A stretch of 38,911 bases of DNA from assembly GCA_024399065.1 (NCBI GenBank), contig JAKSIB010000032.1:1-38911 (forward strand). Reading direction: 5' to 3'. The stretch comes from Fibrobacter sp. (GTDB lineage Bacteria; Fibrobacterota; Fibrobacteria; Fibrobacterales; Fibrobacteraceae). This document shows positions 27,613 to 33,195 of the stretch, in pieces. Each line of letters starts with the position of its first letter. Positions within the stretch are counted from its first letter, which is position 1. A program made the translations under genes and the position numbers. The notes below the pieces were generated by a model. That model was not told where the DNA came from and ran no database searches. It saw only the letters and a program-made list of their open reading frames with translations.

Positions 27613-27934
27613 ACCGCCACTGTTCTACTTCTTCTTCTGTAGGTCTGTGCCCTTTTGTATCTTTCCATTTCCGGCATACTGCCAGGACCTGCGCTGCTTC
27701 CTTTAGGCAATTCCTTGCGTGTTCTTCTATGCCTTTCAGGTCCGCTTCTTCTATCGGGTGTCTGATTAAGTCAGCCATCATGTCTGCTTCAACGTAGGTT
27801 TCGTACACTTCTTCCTTCAGGACTACTGTGGCTTCGTCATCGTCTTTGTAGGTCGGTCCATGTTGGTCCCGTGCTGCAATGTACTCTGCCAGTACGGCCA
27901 TGTCTACGTATGTGTCACTCATTTCACTGAACAT
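27611..27934 (-). CDS. Hypothetical acidic protein
   Basis: The 107-residue acidic protein is mostly helical, with EADMMADLIRHPIEEADLKG and HARNCLKEAAQVLAVCRKW. The helical arrangement with spaced Glu residues is vaguely like MazG-type nucleotide pyrophosphohydrolases, but the EExxE...D signature is not clear, so no function is assigned. It starts at ATG 27934 with GGAG six bases upstream, overlapping the end of the radical SAM gene. Confidence 0.6.
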   Translation of the reverse strand: MFSEMSDTYVDMAVLAEYIAARDQHGPTYKDDDEATVVLKEEVYETYVEADMMADLIRHPIEEADLKGIEEHARNCLKEAAQVLAVCRKWKDTKGHRPTEEEVEQWR

Positions 27935-28874
27935 AATTCACTCCATTTAGATATTCTTCAAAAGTTTTTGTTTTCGCAAAAATAAAACGGTTGTTCACCC
28001 ACCTTTGCAATTTTAACAAGTTACTTCCTTTTGGTATGTTCTCTTTGTCATATAGCATTACATATGGCCAGTATCCTAAGTCACATAACGTATATATCCT
28101 TTTAAGGTCCTGCTCCATTGTCGTATCAAAATTGCATAGAACAAAAACTACAAGTCTGTGCTGACTTATTTTAGTTTTTTCTCGGAAGGTCTTAAACTTT
28201 GGTATTATCTGTTCTTTATCCTGGTATCTATCCCATGCAAAATACAGTTCCTTTATTTTGATTTTTGATAACATTTCAGCTTTTTCTTCCGTCATCAATC
28301 TAATATCAATACCCTGATTAAAATCTACATAAGCCTTGCTATCTATTAACTGCTGCAGAAGTTCCTTCCATTCTTTAGCTGCAAGTATGTTAGGGTCTGA
28401 CAGTACAATGTTTTTCTGTCCGTCCCAAAACTCAGATAAATCTGCTACCTTGTGAGAGCGTTTCCCTTCCTTTGACTCGACATGGCAAAAATTACAACCG
28501 CGTGGGCAGCCACGTGACAAAAAGCCATAGGCTGTATCTTTGGTCATATCAGGATAAAGTGAATAGTCAGGGTATATATGTTCTACTTCATAAGGTAAAT
28601 CTTTATCTTTCCCTTTATCGTATATTTCTTTGCCGTCTACATTTTCAATCGCATATCCGGATCCGCCTTTTATAACTTCATCTGCATCAACCGGGAAGCA
28701 GTAGTCAGCGGTAAAAGAAAAAACCTTTAACATATAGACTTTATCGCAATGGCCTGTAAGCAACGGGTCATACCATTCAACAGTATCACCTTTACTTTTA
28801 TGCCATGCGCTAAGTTTCATAAGTGGTAAGTTTGGGTAGTTATGGCCGTCAACGTCAATTAAACCGATTTTCAT
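27924..28874 (-). CDS. Radical SAM protein with B12-binding-like N terminus
   Basis: The protein has 316 residues from ATG 28874, which overlaps the preceding stop. The N-terminal 60 residues (MKIGLIDVDGHNYPNLPLMK) resemble the Rossmann-like B12-binding domain of radical SAM methylthio/methyltransferase families. The [4Fe-4S] motif is Cys 123, Cys 127, Cys 130 (RGCPRGCNFC, CxxxCxxC). The rest forms the partial TIM barrel (IDIRLMTEEKAEMLSK). It would cleave S-adenosylmethionine to a radical; the substrate is unknown. Similar stand-alone proteins occur in many gut phages. A role in modifying DNA, RNA or a host metabolite cannot be chosen from sequence. Confidence 0.8.
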   Translation of the reverse strand: MKIGLIDVDGHNYPNLPLMKLSAWHKSKGDTVEWYDPLLTGHCDKVYMLKVFSFTADYCFPVDADEVIKGGSGYAIENVDGKEIYDKGKDKDLPYEVEHIYPDYSLYPDMTKDTAYGFLSRGCPRGCNFCHVESKEGKRSHKVADLSEFWDGQKNIVLSDPNILAAKEWKELLQQLIDSKAYVDFNQGIDIRLMTEEKAEMLSKIKIKELYFAWDRYQDKEQIIPKFKTFREKTKISQHRLVVFVLCNFDTTMEQDLKRIYTLCDLGYWPYVMLYDKENIPKGSNLLKLQRWVNNRFIFAKTKTFEEYLNGVNYVQ

Positions 28875-29395
28875 TATTCTTCTGCTTTCCCTTCGTCTAT
28901 CGTTTCCGCTAACTCCCATTCATCGCATTTATGCTCATAGTTGGTTTGATTTCCCGTCAATCTGCACTCATTTATAAAATCATATTGATATATGTTTTTA
29001 TGCTTGCAGTTTACGCAATTTTTCGTTTTTTCAATCTGCACTTTCAGTTCATCAATCCATTTATTTAACGTGTCGTTATCTTCAAGGATTGCTTTATTCT
29101 GCTCTTTCAGGTTATCAATCTCATGCTTTAGCTCATCGATTCTGTAGCCTGCACGTGATACGTATTCTTTCAGTTCAGCGTTTTCTTTTTCCAGTTCTCT
29201 TATTCTTGCGCTTGTTTTCTTTTGAGCCTTTTCCGTTGCTTTCCACTGTTCTTCTTTACCTAACTTTCTACCTTCTGCAAGTCCATCAAGATAGGCTTGT
29301 TTTATAAAATCATCATTAGTTTTTAATTCGGGATTTCTTTCTTTAACTAAATCAAGATTATCACAATATTCTTCTGCTTTTTCTTCATCTGTCAT
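28874..29395 (-). CDS. Coiled-coil protein with C-terminal zinc-type cysteine cluster
   Basis: The protein has 173 residues from ATG 29395, preferred because GGAG lies eight bases upstream. The frame reaches 20 codons further upstream without a site. A short N-terminal helical part is followed by about 75 residues of coiled coil (RIRELEKENAELKEYVSRAG). Then comes a Cys cluster: NCVNCKH, then NECRLTG, then HKCDEWE. The cluster (CxxC...C...C) looks like a treble-clef or small zinc ribbon. Function is unknown; such proteins are common in phage accessory regions. Confidence 0.65.
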   Translation of the reverse strand: MTDEEKAEEYCDNLDLVKERNPELKTNDDFIKQAYLDGLAEGRKLGKEEQWKATEKAQKKTSARIRELEKENAELKEYVSRAGYRIDELKHEIDNLKEQNKAILEDNDTLNKWIDELKVQIEKTKNCVNCKHKNIYQYDFINECRLTGNQTNYEHKCDEWELAETIDEGKAEE

Positions 29396-29504
29396 CGTTA
29401 CTTCTCCGTTCTTCCCACATCTCGTGCAGCTTGTCATCATGCTTCTGCGCGTCAATCATTTCTTCTTTCATCAGGTCTTCATCAGTAAACTCGTATTCGT
29501 TCAT
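29385..29504 (-). CDS. Very small acidic protein
   Basis: The 39-residue frame (MNEYEFTDEDLMKEEMIDAQ...) starts with an ATGA overlap to the stop of the upstream gene and ends overlapping the start of the coiled-coil gene. It has a charged helical composition. No family is recognised, but the coupling on both sides supports translation. Confidence 0.6.
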   Translation of the reverse strand: MNEYEFTDEDLMKEEMIDAQKHDDKLHEMWEERRSNDDR

Positions 29505-29698
29505 TTTGCCATCCCATAAATTGCTACACCGTCTGCGCCATCGTACTCGTATATTCGGCTTATGTAGGTAAGCACGTTGATGACGTTAACAATCTCATAA
29601 AACTTCAAGCCGGTAGCGTCTGCCAGTTGTCTTGCAGTCATTTCCTGACTATCAAGCTGCGTTCGTACCTTTTCAACTCTGCTCCAGTCAATTTCCAT
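29501..29698 (-). CDS. Small winged-helix/HTH protein
   Basis: The protein has 65 residues from ATG 29698, with GTGGGG six bases before it; a longer frame to 29731 lacks a site. The core MTARQLADATGLKFYEIVNVINVLTY fits a helix-turn-helix followed by a beta wing (RIYEYDGADGVAIYG). It closely follows the same architecture as the 76-residue protein at 32237-32467. It is the first gene after the strong terminator at 29856 and may regulate the accessory operon or act on DNA. Confidence 0.6.
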   Translation of the reverse strand: MEIDWSRVEKVRTQLDSQEMTARQLADATGLKFYEIVNVINVLTYISRIYEYDGADGVAIYGMAK

Positions 29699-29855
29699 GC
29701 CATCCCCACACAAAACACCTGGAACTGCCAACGGCAGCCCAGGGACTTACCAAACAAAAACGACTCTAAACCGATGGTTTATCGTCTACATTTATGCCTA
29801 TTATTTCTCCCGGCATGGGATTTGATATTTTTAACCGGTAACACCGGTAATTTCC

Positions 29856-29885
29856 AAAAAGTCCGGAAGGGGTGAAGCCTTCCGG
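29856..29885 (-). terminator. Rho-independent terminator after the methyltransferase locus
   Basis: A perfect 8-base stem, CCGGAAGG (29885-29878) with CCTTCCGG (29870-29863), is followed by ACTTTTT on the minus strand. It ends transcription coming from the early block and the methyltransferase units. A new promoter must lie in the 160 bases before the HTH gene, where further inverted repeats (ACCGG-TAACA-CCGGT at 29834-29848 and TAAACC/GGTTTA near 29770) may be operators. Confidence 0.85.
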
Positions 29886-30192
29886 CTGCGTATCTAGTCC
29901 CGCATTACTGCCATACACCCTGTTACAGTCACTCCAGGTATGGTTCCGGTAGGTGATCTGGTTTCTACTTTACCGCTGTAGAATGGATACACGTGGTGTC
30001 GGACCGCGCTACGGTTGTGCGTCTACCGTAGGCACCAGTGCTGTATCCGGTTGCCGTATTGCTCACTTGCGCTTGATTCGGTTTTACAAGTGAGCACCAG
30101 TGACGGCATGGTTCGTGATTTTCAAAAACGTAATTTTAGGAGTCAGCTTTTTCGCCTGAAGCTGTAACGTACCTTTTCCCGGCAATGCCGGT
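29886..30192 (-). other. Structured non-coding stretch between the last TRD unit and the terminator
   Basis: There is no convincing long gene here. The main visible structure is a perfect 9-base inverted repeat GCTCACTTG/CAAGTGAGC (arms 30061-30069 and 30087-30095), extended by GCCGT/ACGGC pairing. The 9-mer GCACCAGTG occurs twice, once on each side. It could be a 3' untranslated RNA, a regulatory RNA, or a recombination site at the edge of the TRD-unit array. Confidence 0.4.
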
Positions 30193-30212
30193 TTATTTGT
30201 TTTTATCCCCAT
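30084..30212 (-). CDS. Possible small basic protein
   Basis: A 42-residue ATG frame overlaps the end of the last TRD unit (MGIKTNKPALPGKGTLQLQA...). It is basic with no cysteine or TRD core motif. No ribosome site is visible and its 3' end runs through the hairpin, so it may be chance. Confidence 0.2.
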   Translation of the reverse strand: MGIKTNKPALPGKGTLQLQAKKLTPKITFLKITNHAVTGAHL

Positions 30213-30369
30213 CAACGATAGGGTTATTAACTAAGTACCATGATCTGAATGAAGTAGTTACTGCCGGTGATACGGTGTCTGTTCTGTAAACTCTGTCTTG
30301 AAAAGAAGTTTCTGCCCCCCCCGGTCCAGTGTACAGATTTACGCATACCGGCTCTTTATCTTCGTTCAA
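30193..30369 (-). CDS. TRD mini-ORF unit 7 of the cytosine methyltransferase locus
   Basis: The frame of 58 residues starts with TTG at 30369, preceded by GGAG eight bases upstream, and overlaps the stop of unit 6 (TTGA). It begins MNEDKEPVCVNL, matching the start style of units 3 and 4 (MN[E/D][E/D]K). It contains the unit core RVYRTDTVSPAVTT followed by a strand (WYLVNN). This Val-Ser-Pro-Ala-Val-x-Thr pattern is that of target-recognition segments in phage cytosine-5 methyltransferases. A run of eight G (30322-30315) encodes Gly-Gly and is in frame here. One base more or less would disrupt the unit. It lies downstream of the C-terminal methyltransferase motifs, so it could only act as a separate or exchangeable module. 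Confidence 0.65.
   Translation of the reverse strand: MNEDKEPVCVNLYTGPGGAETSFQDRVYRTDTVSPAVTTSFRSWYLVNNPIVDGDKNK
30315..30322 (-). repeat. Poly-G tract (8 G) in TRD unit 7
   Basis: Eight consecutive G on the minus strand, inside codons for Pro-Gly-Gly-Ala. This is a slippage-prone tract; the present length keeps the unit in frame. Confidence 0.8.
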
Positions 30370-30545
30370 TTCATTATCTCCAATATCATGCAGTCTTTCT
30401 GAACAGTAGTAATTGTGTTCATTACGTTCTGCTTTTCGCTTATTTCAATCATTTGAATAAGCACACCGCCACCTGTCCTACTTCTGTCACTTCTGTTTTC
30501 AGGATTTCTTCCAATTTGCCTGCAAACAATTTTTTTCAGTTCCAC
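30366..30545 (-). CDS. TRD mini-ORF unit 6 of the cytosine methyltransferase locus
   Basis: The frame of 59 residues starts with GTG at 30545 (AAAGG nine bases upstream), overlapping the stop of the preceding C-terminal methyltransferase part. It reads VELKKIVCRQIGRNPENRSD and later MNTITTVQKDCMILE. The pair GRNPENxSDR...NTxTTVQKDxxxLE is a familiar stretch of the target-recognition region in many phage and bacterial C5 methyltransferases, normally located before motif IX. Here it stands alone and after motif X. No poly-G tract is present in this unit. Confidence 0.65.
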   Translation of the reverse strand: MELKKIVCRQIGRNPENRSDRSRTGGGVLIQMIEISEKQNVMNTITTVQKDCMILEIMN

Positions 30546-30911
30546 TTTTCTACACCTTTAATATTCAGCTGCCGGAACATGGCACACATAACGCCTACTA
30601 CGATTGAGTTGCCGGCCTGCTTATACATTTGAGTAGGTGAGTTGACTTCTGCCATCTTGTCAATGTCAGTTTCTTCTACATCCATCAGCCGTAAGCATTC
30701 ACGTTCTGTCAATTTCCTGATTCTGTATTCCATGATTGTCCCTTCTTCAATTCTGCATACTTCGCTTGTTGTCGTTATTGTTGGTGAGATCATACCCCCC
30801 CCCCTGGACCCTTCCGCGTCTTAACTCACTTGTCGGGTAAGCCAAATCAGCGACACCACCTACCTGGCACTCTATGTAACCTTGTTTAGTTGCTTGTCTT
30901 ACCAGTATCAT
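30536..30911 (-). CDS. TRD unit 5 fused to methyltransferase motifs IX-X; frame broken at a poly-G tract
   Basis: ATG at 30911 opens MILVRQATKQGYIECQ, then VADLAYPTSELRRGRVQ. After a run of ten G the correct continuation (MISPTITTTSEVCRIEEG) lies in another frame, so as it stands translation would end at 30747. With nine (or twelve) G the frame runs through to 30536 as one protein of about 124 residues. That protein carries unit core ISPTITT, motif IX (RIRKLTERECLRLM) and motif X (QMYKQAGNSIVVGVM). Motif X completes the fold of C5 methyltransferases, so this is the second subunit of the split enzyme. The out-of-frame part could also be started at the ATG just after the G run (30793). GAAG before ATG 30911 serves as a ribosome site. 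Confidence 0.7.
30795..30804 (-). repeat. Poly-G tract (10 G) in TRD unit 5
   Basis: Ten consecutive G on the minus strand between codons for ...GRVQ and ...MISPT. The length seen puts the two halves out of frame; nine or twelve would join them. This is the longest of the three tracts and a strong candidate phase-variation switch for the whole methyltransferase, because motifs IX and X lie behind it. Confidence 0.85.
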
Positions 30912-31057
30912 TCTTCACCAGTATGTGTGGCTCACGCCCCCCCCTGCATTGTTGTAAGTGCAGGACAGATACCTTTAAGGCTGTACACGCATCCCGCAAA
31001 GCCAGTTCCGTTGCCGTATAAACTGCCCAAAAATATTGCTACTTTGTCATCGTTCAT
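30886..31057 (-). CDS. TRD mini-ORF unit 4; frame broken at a poly-G tract
   Basis: ATG at 31057 overlaps the stop of unit 3. The product starts MNDDKVAIFLGSLYGNG and has CVYSLKGICPALTTMQ, a textbook target-recognition core. Then follows a run of eight G. In the present length the frame ends at 30932 after 41 residues. With seven or ten G it continues as REPHILVKNDTGKTSN to the TAA at 30886, giving 56-57 residues like its neighbours. The regained tail (NDTGKT) matches the tail of unit 1 (TDTGKT), which supports that the joined frame is the real one. The joined product overlaps the start of unit 5 by 26 bases. Confidence 0.65.
30937..30944 (-). repeat. Poly-G tract (8 G) in TRD unit 4
   Basis: Eight consecutive G on the minus strand between ...TTMQ and REPHIL. 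Seven or ten would keep the frame; eight truncates the unit. Confidence 0.85.
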
Positions 31058-31211
31058 CTTTCAATAAAAAAAATATTCCTTGCATTTTTACACCCAGTCC
31101 CGCGCATATAGTTGGACATAATCCACTTGTGTCATATACGCAATTACTCTGGTGCTTCCCATAACCTTGTTCCATGTAACCTACGTAGATAACTTTCTTT
31201 TCTTCATTCAT
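31047..31211 (-). CDS. TRD mini-ORF unit 3 of the cytosine methyltransferase locus
   Basis: The 54-residue frame starts with ATG 31211 inside ATGAATGA, overlapping the stop of unit 2. The product MNEEKKVIYVGYMEQGYGKH continues with SNCVYDTSGLCPTICAGLG and a hydrophobic strand (GIFFLL). Hydrophobic strand, Gly, then Val-Tyr-Asp-x-x-Gly-x-Cys-Pro-Thr-Ile-x-Ala is the repeated pattern of target-recognition regions in phage C5 methyltransferases. The unit is intact with no poly-G run. The ribosome site is weak, so translation probably relies on coupling to unit 2. Confidence 0.65.
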   Translation of the reverse strand: MNEEKKVIYVGYMEQGYGKHQSNCVYDTSGLCPTICAGLGVKMQGIFFLLKDER

Positions 31212-31383
31212 TTTCAACCGCCACAATTACAAGATTATCTTTATGACTTTCCAGTCCTTTGTAGTATCTTGATGTTACGGTACTAACAGTTGGTGTAAGC
31301 ACATCACATATCTTCGTATTATCCATGCTTGTCAGTTCTCCGTCAGGCATTTTGTCCAGTTTTGCCGGTATCAGTTTTTTCAA
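31204..31383 (-). CDS. TRD mini-ORF unit 2 of the cytosine methyltransferase locus
   Basis: TTG at 31383 with GGAG nine bases before it gives a 59-residue product, MKKLIPAKLDKMPDGELTSM, then ICDVLTPTVSTVTSRYYKGL and a closing strand (DNLVIVAVE). The core Leu-Thr-Pro-Thr-Val-x-Thr, followed by SRYYKGLxSHKDN, is typical of C5 methyltransferase recognition regions. The start resembles that of unit 1 (MKK...I). A stop (TAG) stands directly before the ribosome site, and the frame overlaps unit 1 by 41 bases. An internal ATG at 31350 is an alternative start. Confidence 0.6.
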   Translation of the reverse strand: MKKLIPAKLDKMPDGELTSMDNTKICDVLTPTVSTVTSRYYKGLESHKDNLVIVAVENE

Positions 31384-31516
31384 TTTCCAAAACTCCTAGC
31401 CGTCCGTACGTATTCCACCCTTTCCAATCTCTCGCAAGTATTGATGGTGATACATCAATAATCTGTTCAATTTTTTTGCAGTTTTCTGTAATAAGTATTC
31501 CTATTGTTTTTTTCAT
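31343..31516 (-). CDS. TRD mini-ORF unit 1 of the cytosine methyltransferase locus
   Basis: The 57-residue frame has an ATG overlapping the stop of the catalytic gene in ATGA, so it is translationally coupled. It reads MKKTIGILITENCKKIEQII, then DVSPSILARDWKGWNTYG and a strand (GVLEIEK), ending TDTGKTGQNA. Val-Ser-Pro-Ser-Ile-x-Ala-Arg-Asp-x-Lys-Gly is a common target-recognition signature of C5 methyltransferases. The motif order suggests that it docks beside the catalytic subunit. Its tail DTGKT recurs in unit 4. Confidence 0.65.
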   Translation of the reverse strand: MKKTIGILITENCKKIEQIIDVSPSILARDWKGWNTYGRLGVLEIEKTDTGKTGQNA

Positions 31517-32253
31517 GCCGTAGCCCTTTTTAGTACTTCCGGGTCAATCGACATAATGAGTTTTTCTGCTTTCTCGCTTGTCACGTAGTATTTTTCAGCA
31601 ACTTCTTCATCAAGGTAGTCAACTACGCTTTTTTCAAGGCGGATCGGCTTCGGAAAATCGTAGTACACGTCATCAAGGAAACTGAACATAAAAGCGCGTT
31701 CACGGTTCTGTGCTACGCCATAGTCCTTTGCGTTCAGTATCTGCAAAAAATTGTGGTATCCCTTGCTTTCCAGGAACTGCTGCCAGTCATTGAAGTCATC
31801 GATAGCACCGGTTCCGCAAACCTGGGGCACATTTTCCATGAACAGAATATCCGGCAGCTGATTGTCAGGCAGTTCATTCAGTATCCGTTCTACTTCCCAC
31901 AACAGTCCGCTTCTTGTTCCGCTACCTTTCTTCATACCCTGACGCTTGCCGGCCAGTGACAGGTCAACACAAGGAAAACTATATGACATGAAATAGCAGT
32001 ACTTATCCTTTTCAGTTATGTTCAGGTCTGCACCGTGCACGTTCTTAATGTCAGAAGTGCCGTAGTTTGTACCGTGAACTGCGTTATATGACTTGATTGC
32101 ATACTTGTCCCATTCGCATACAAAATGATGGTGGAACTTAGCCCCTATGCGCTTCATGGCCATAGACTGACTGCCATAGCCGGCAAAAAGTTCAATCATG
32201 GCAATTTCTTTTTCTATTTTTACGTCTTCGTTACTATCAAACAGTCCGCGCAT
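31513..32253 (-). CDS. DNA cytosine-5 methyltransferase, catalytic subunit (motifs I-VIII only)
   Basis: The 246-residue protein contains the cofactor motif I (IELFAGYGSQS, residues 20-30) and the catalytic Pro-Cys of motif IV (SFPCVDLSLAG, Cys 95). It also has motif VI (MENVPQ, Glu 140) and motif VIII (GVAQNRERAF, about 179-187). It stops shortly afterwards with KAEKLIMSIDPEVLKRATA. Motifs IX and X and any recognition domain are missing, and appear further downstream in separate frames. Split C5 methyltransferases are known (M.AquI), where the second chain carries the recognition domain and motifs IX-X. It transfers a methyl group from S-adenosylmethionine to cytosine, probably protecting phage DNA. 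The start at 32253 has GGGAG eight bases upstream and overlaps the HTH gene before it. Confidence 0.85.
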   Translation of the reverse strand: MRGLFDSNEDVKIEKEIAMIELFAGYGSQSMAMKRIGAKFHHHFVCEWDKYAIKSYNAVHGTNYGTSDIKNVHGADLNITEKDKYCYFMSYSFPCVDLSLAGKRQGMKKGSGTRSGLLWEVERILNELPDNQLPDILFMENVPQVCGTGAIDDFNDWQQFLESKGYHNFLQILNAKDYGVAQNRERAFMFSFLDDVYYDFPKPIRLEKSVVDYLDEEVAEKYYVTSEKAEKLIMSIDPEVLKRATA

Positions 32254-32467
32254 TTTTCAATCTCCCATAAATCGTCTTTCCGTTCGGTCCTTCAATTTCG
32301 TACACCAGTGCGTCATCAGGTATATGAGCAATCATGCTGTATACCTGATTCGGTGTAGCGTCTACTTGCTTGCACAGTTCACTGACACTCATATCCCTGA
32401 TTGCAAGTAGGTCCATAATCTGCTTCTTCTTTTCTCCCCATTTGGAGTCAAATACGATTTTTCTCAT
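32237..32467 (-). CDS. Small winged-helix DNA-binding protein
   Basis: The protein has 76 residues from ATG 32467 (ATGA overlap with the preceding stop). The HTH stretch KQIMDLLAIRDMSVSELCKQ, then DATPNQVYSMIAHI, is followed by a beta wing (LVYEIEGPNGKTIYGRLK). It resembles the other small wing proteins in this genome (32980-33195 and 29501-29698). It lies directly before the methyltransferase and could control it; this is inference from position. Confidence 0.65.
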   Translation of the reverse strand: MRKIVFDSKWGEKKKQIMDLLAIRDMSVSELCKQVDATPNQVYSMIAHIPDDALVYEIEGPNGKTIYGRLKNARTV

Positions 32468-32736
32468 TTCCACTTCCCTGAAAGAAAAAAGTCCACATGG
32501 CTACTAAGCAGCGTTACGTCTTCCTTAATGTTCCGGTCGTTCTCTGCCAGTGCTTCAAGCTCTGTAGTGATAATGTTGTTAGCTACTGACTGTTCTTTCA
32601 TAATCGCTTCACAAGTCTTTTCCATGCGTTTTACACGTCTGTTGGTTTCTACGATTGCAGTAAGCAGCAGTACAACGGTAAGGATAAATACCAGTACGAT
32701 TCCGGCCATTGCGTATGTAAAATCTGTCTTAGTCAT
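32464..32736 (-). CDS. Membrane-anchored coiled-coil protein
   Basis: The 90-residue protein has one N-terminal transmembrane helix (MAGIVLVFILTVVLLLTAIV) followed by a charged coiled coil (RRVKRMEKTCEAIMKEQ and on). No enzymatic motif is seen. It is encoded in the early block with four-base overlaps on both sides. Early phage membrane proteins of this kind often act on host division or superinfection, but nothing here decides that. Confidence 0.6.
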   Translation of the reverse strand: MTKTDFTYAMAGIVLVFILTVVLLLTAIVETNRRVKRMEKTCEAIMKEQSVANNIITTELEALAENDRNIKEDVTLLSSHVDFFLSGKWK

Positions 32737-33011
32737 CTCTTTCTCCCCAGGTTCTTAATCTCTTTCTTGTCACGCGTCCCCATGGCGTCACTCCATATCC
32801 CACCGGACCGGAACAGTGTCTTTTCCTTCAGCGTCATATCCTTGGTCTTCTTAATCTTGACTGGCGCGTAAACGTTGCAGTCAGGATTAATAGGACCTTC
32901 AAGCGGACCAAATACCGTGATATTCCGGTACACCCTGCATCTATGCACAAGGCACTTTCTCTTATCATCAGTCAGCAGCTTATAGTTCTGACAATTCAAA
33001 CAGTTCTTCAA
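32733..33011 (-). CDS. Small cysteine-rich protein
   Basis: The 92-residue protein contains NCLNCQNYKLL near the start, then KCLVHRCRVYRN and PINPDCNVYAP: a likely zinc-binding cluster of five cysteines and one histidine. The C-terminal half is basic (FRSGGIWSDAMGTRDKKE). Function is unknown. It overlaps the HTH gene upstream by 32 bases. Confidence 0.6.
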   Translation of the reverse strand: MKNCLNCQNYKLLTDDKRKCLVHRCRVYRNITVFGPLEGPINPDCNVYAPVKIKKTKDMTLKEKTLFRSGGIWSDAMGTRDKKEIKNLGRKR

Positions 33012-33195
33012 TTTTTTCTTCTCCGTTCAGCAGTGCCCATTTTCCCGGCACCGGGTTGTACACTGGCTCTGTCTGGCCGATGGTATCCATGACGCGATCA
33101 AGATTGCGTCTTGAAAGTGAGTATTTGTGTTTCAAATACGCAGTAGTTTTAGGTCCTTCCTTCAGTTCCGCCAGGATACTTTCTGCCAGTGTCAT
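32980..33195 (-). CDS. Small winged-helix protein
   Basis: The 71-residue protein has the pattern LAESILAELKEGPKTTAYLK, then YSLSRRNLDRVMDTIGQ and a wing (VYNPVPGKWALL), fitting a winged helix. It overlaps the DUF1064 gene by four bases (ATGA). It probably binds DNA as an early regulator. The family is not recognised more closely. Confidence 0.6.
   Translation of the reverse strand: MTLAESILAELKEGPKTTAYLKHKYSLSRRNLDRVMDTIGQTEPVYNPVPGKWALLNGEEKIEELFELSEL

Noticed and set aside
30193..31516. A diversity-generating retroelement, because BPP-1-like phages can carry one
   Set aside because: No reverse transcriptase gene, no template/variable repeat pair and no lectin-type target protein are visible.
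30193..32253. The methyltransferase locus as a plain pseudogene
   Set aside because: Each frame change coincides with a new start codon, often with a ribosome site, and units share start and tail sequences. This order is not expected from random decay. Sequencing error at the poly-G tracts remains possible for units 4 and 5, but would not explain the other four frame changes.
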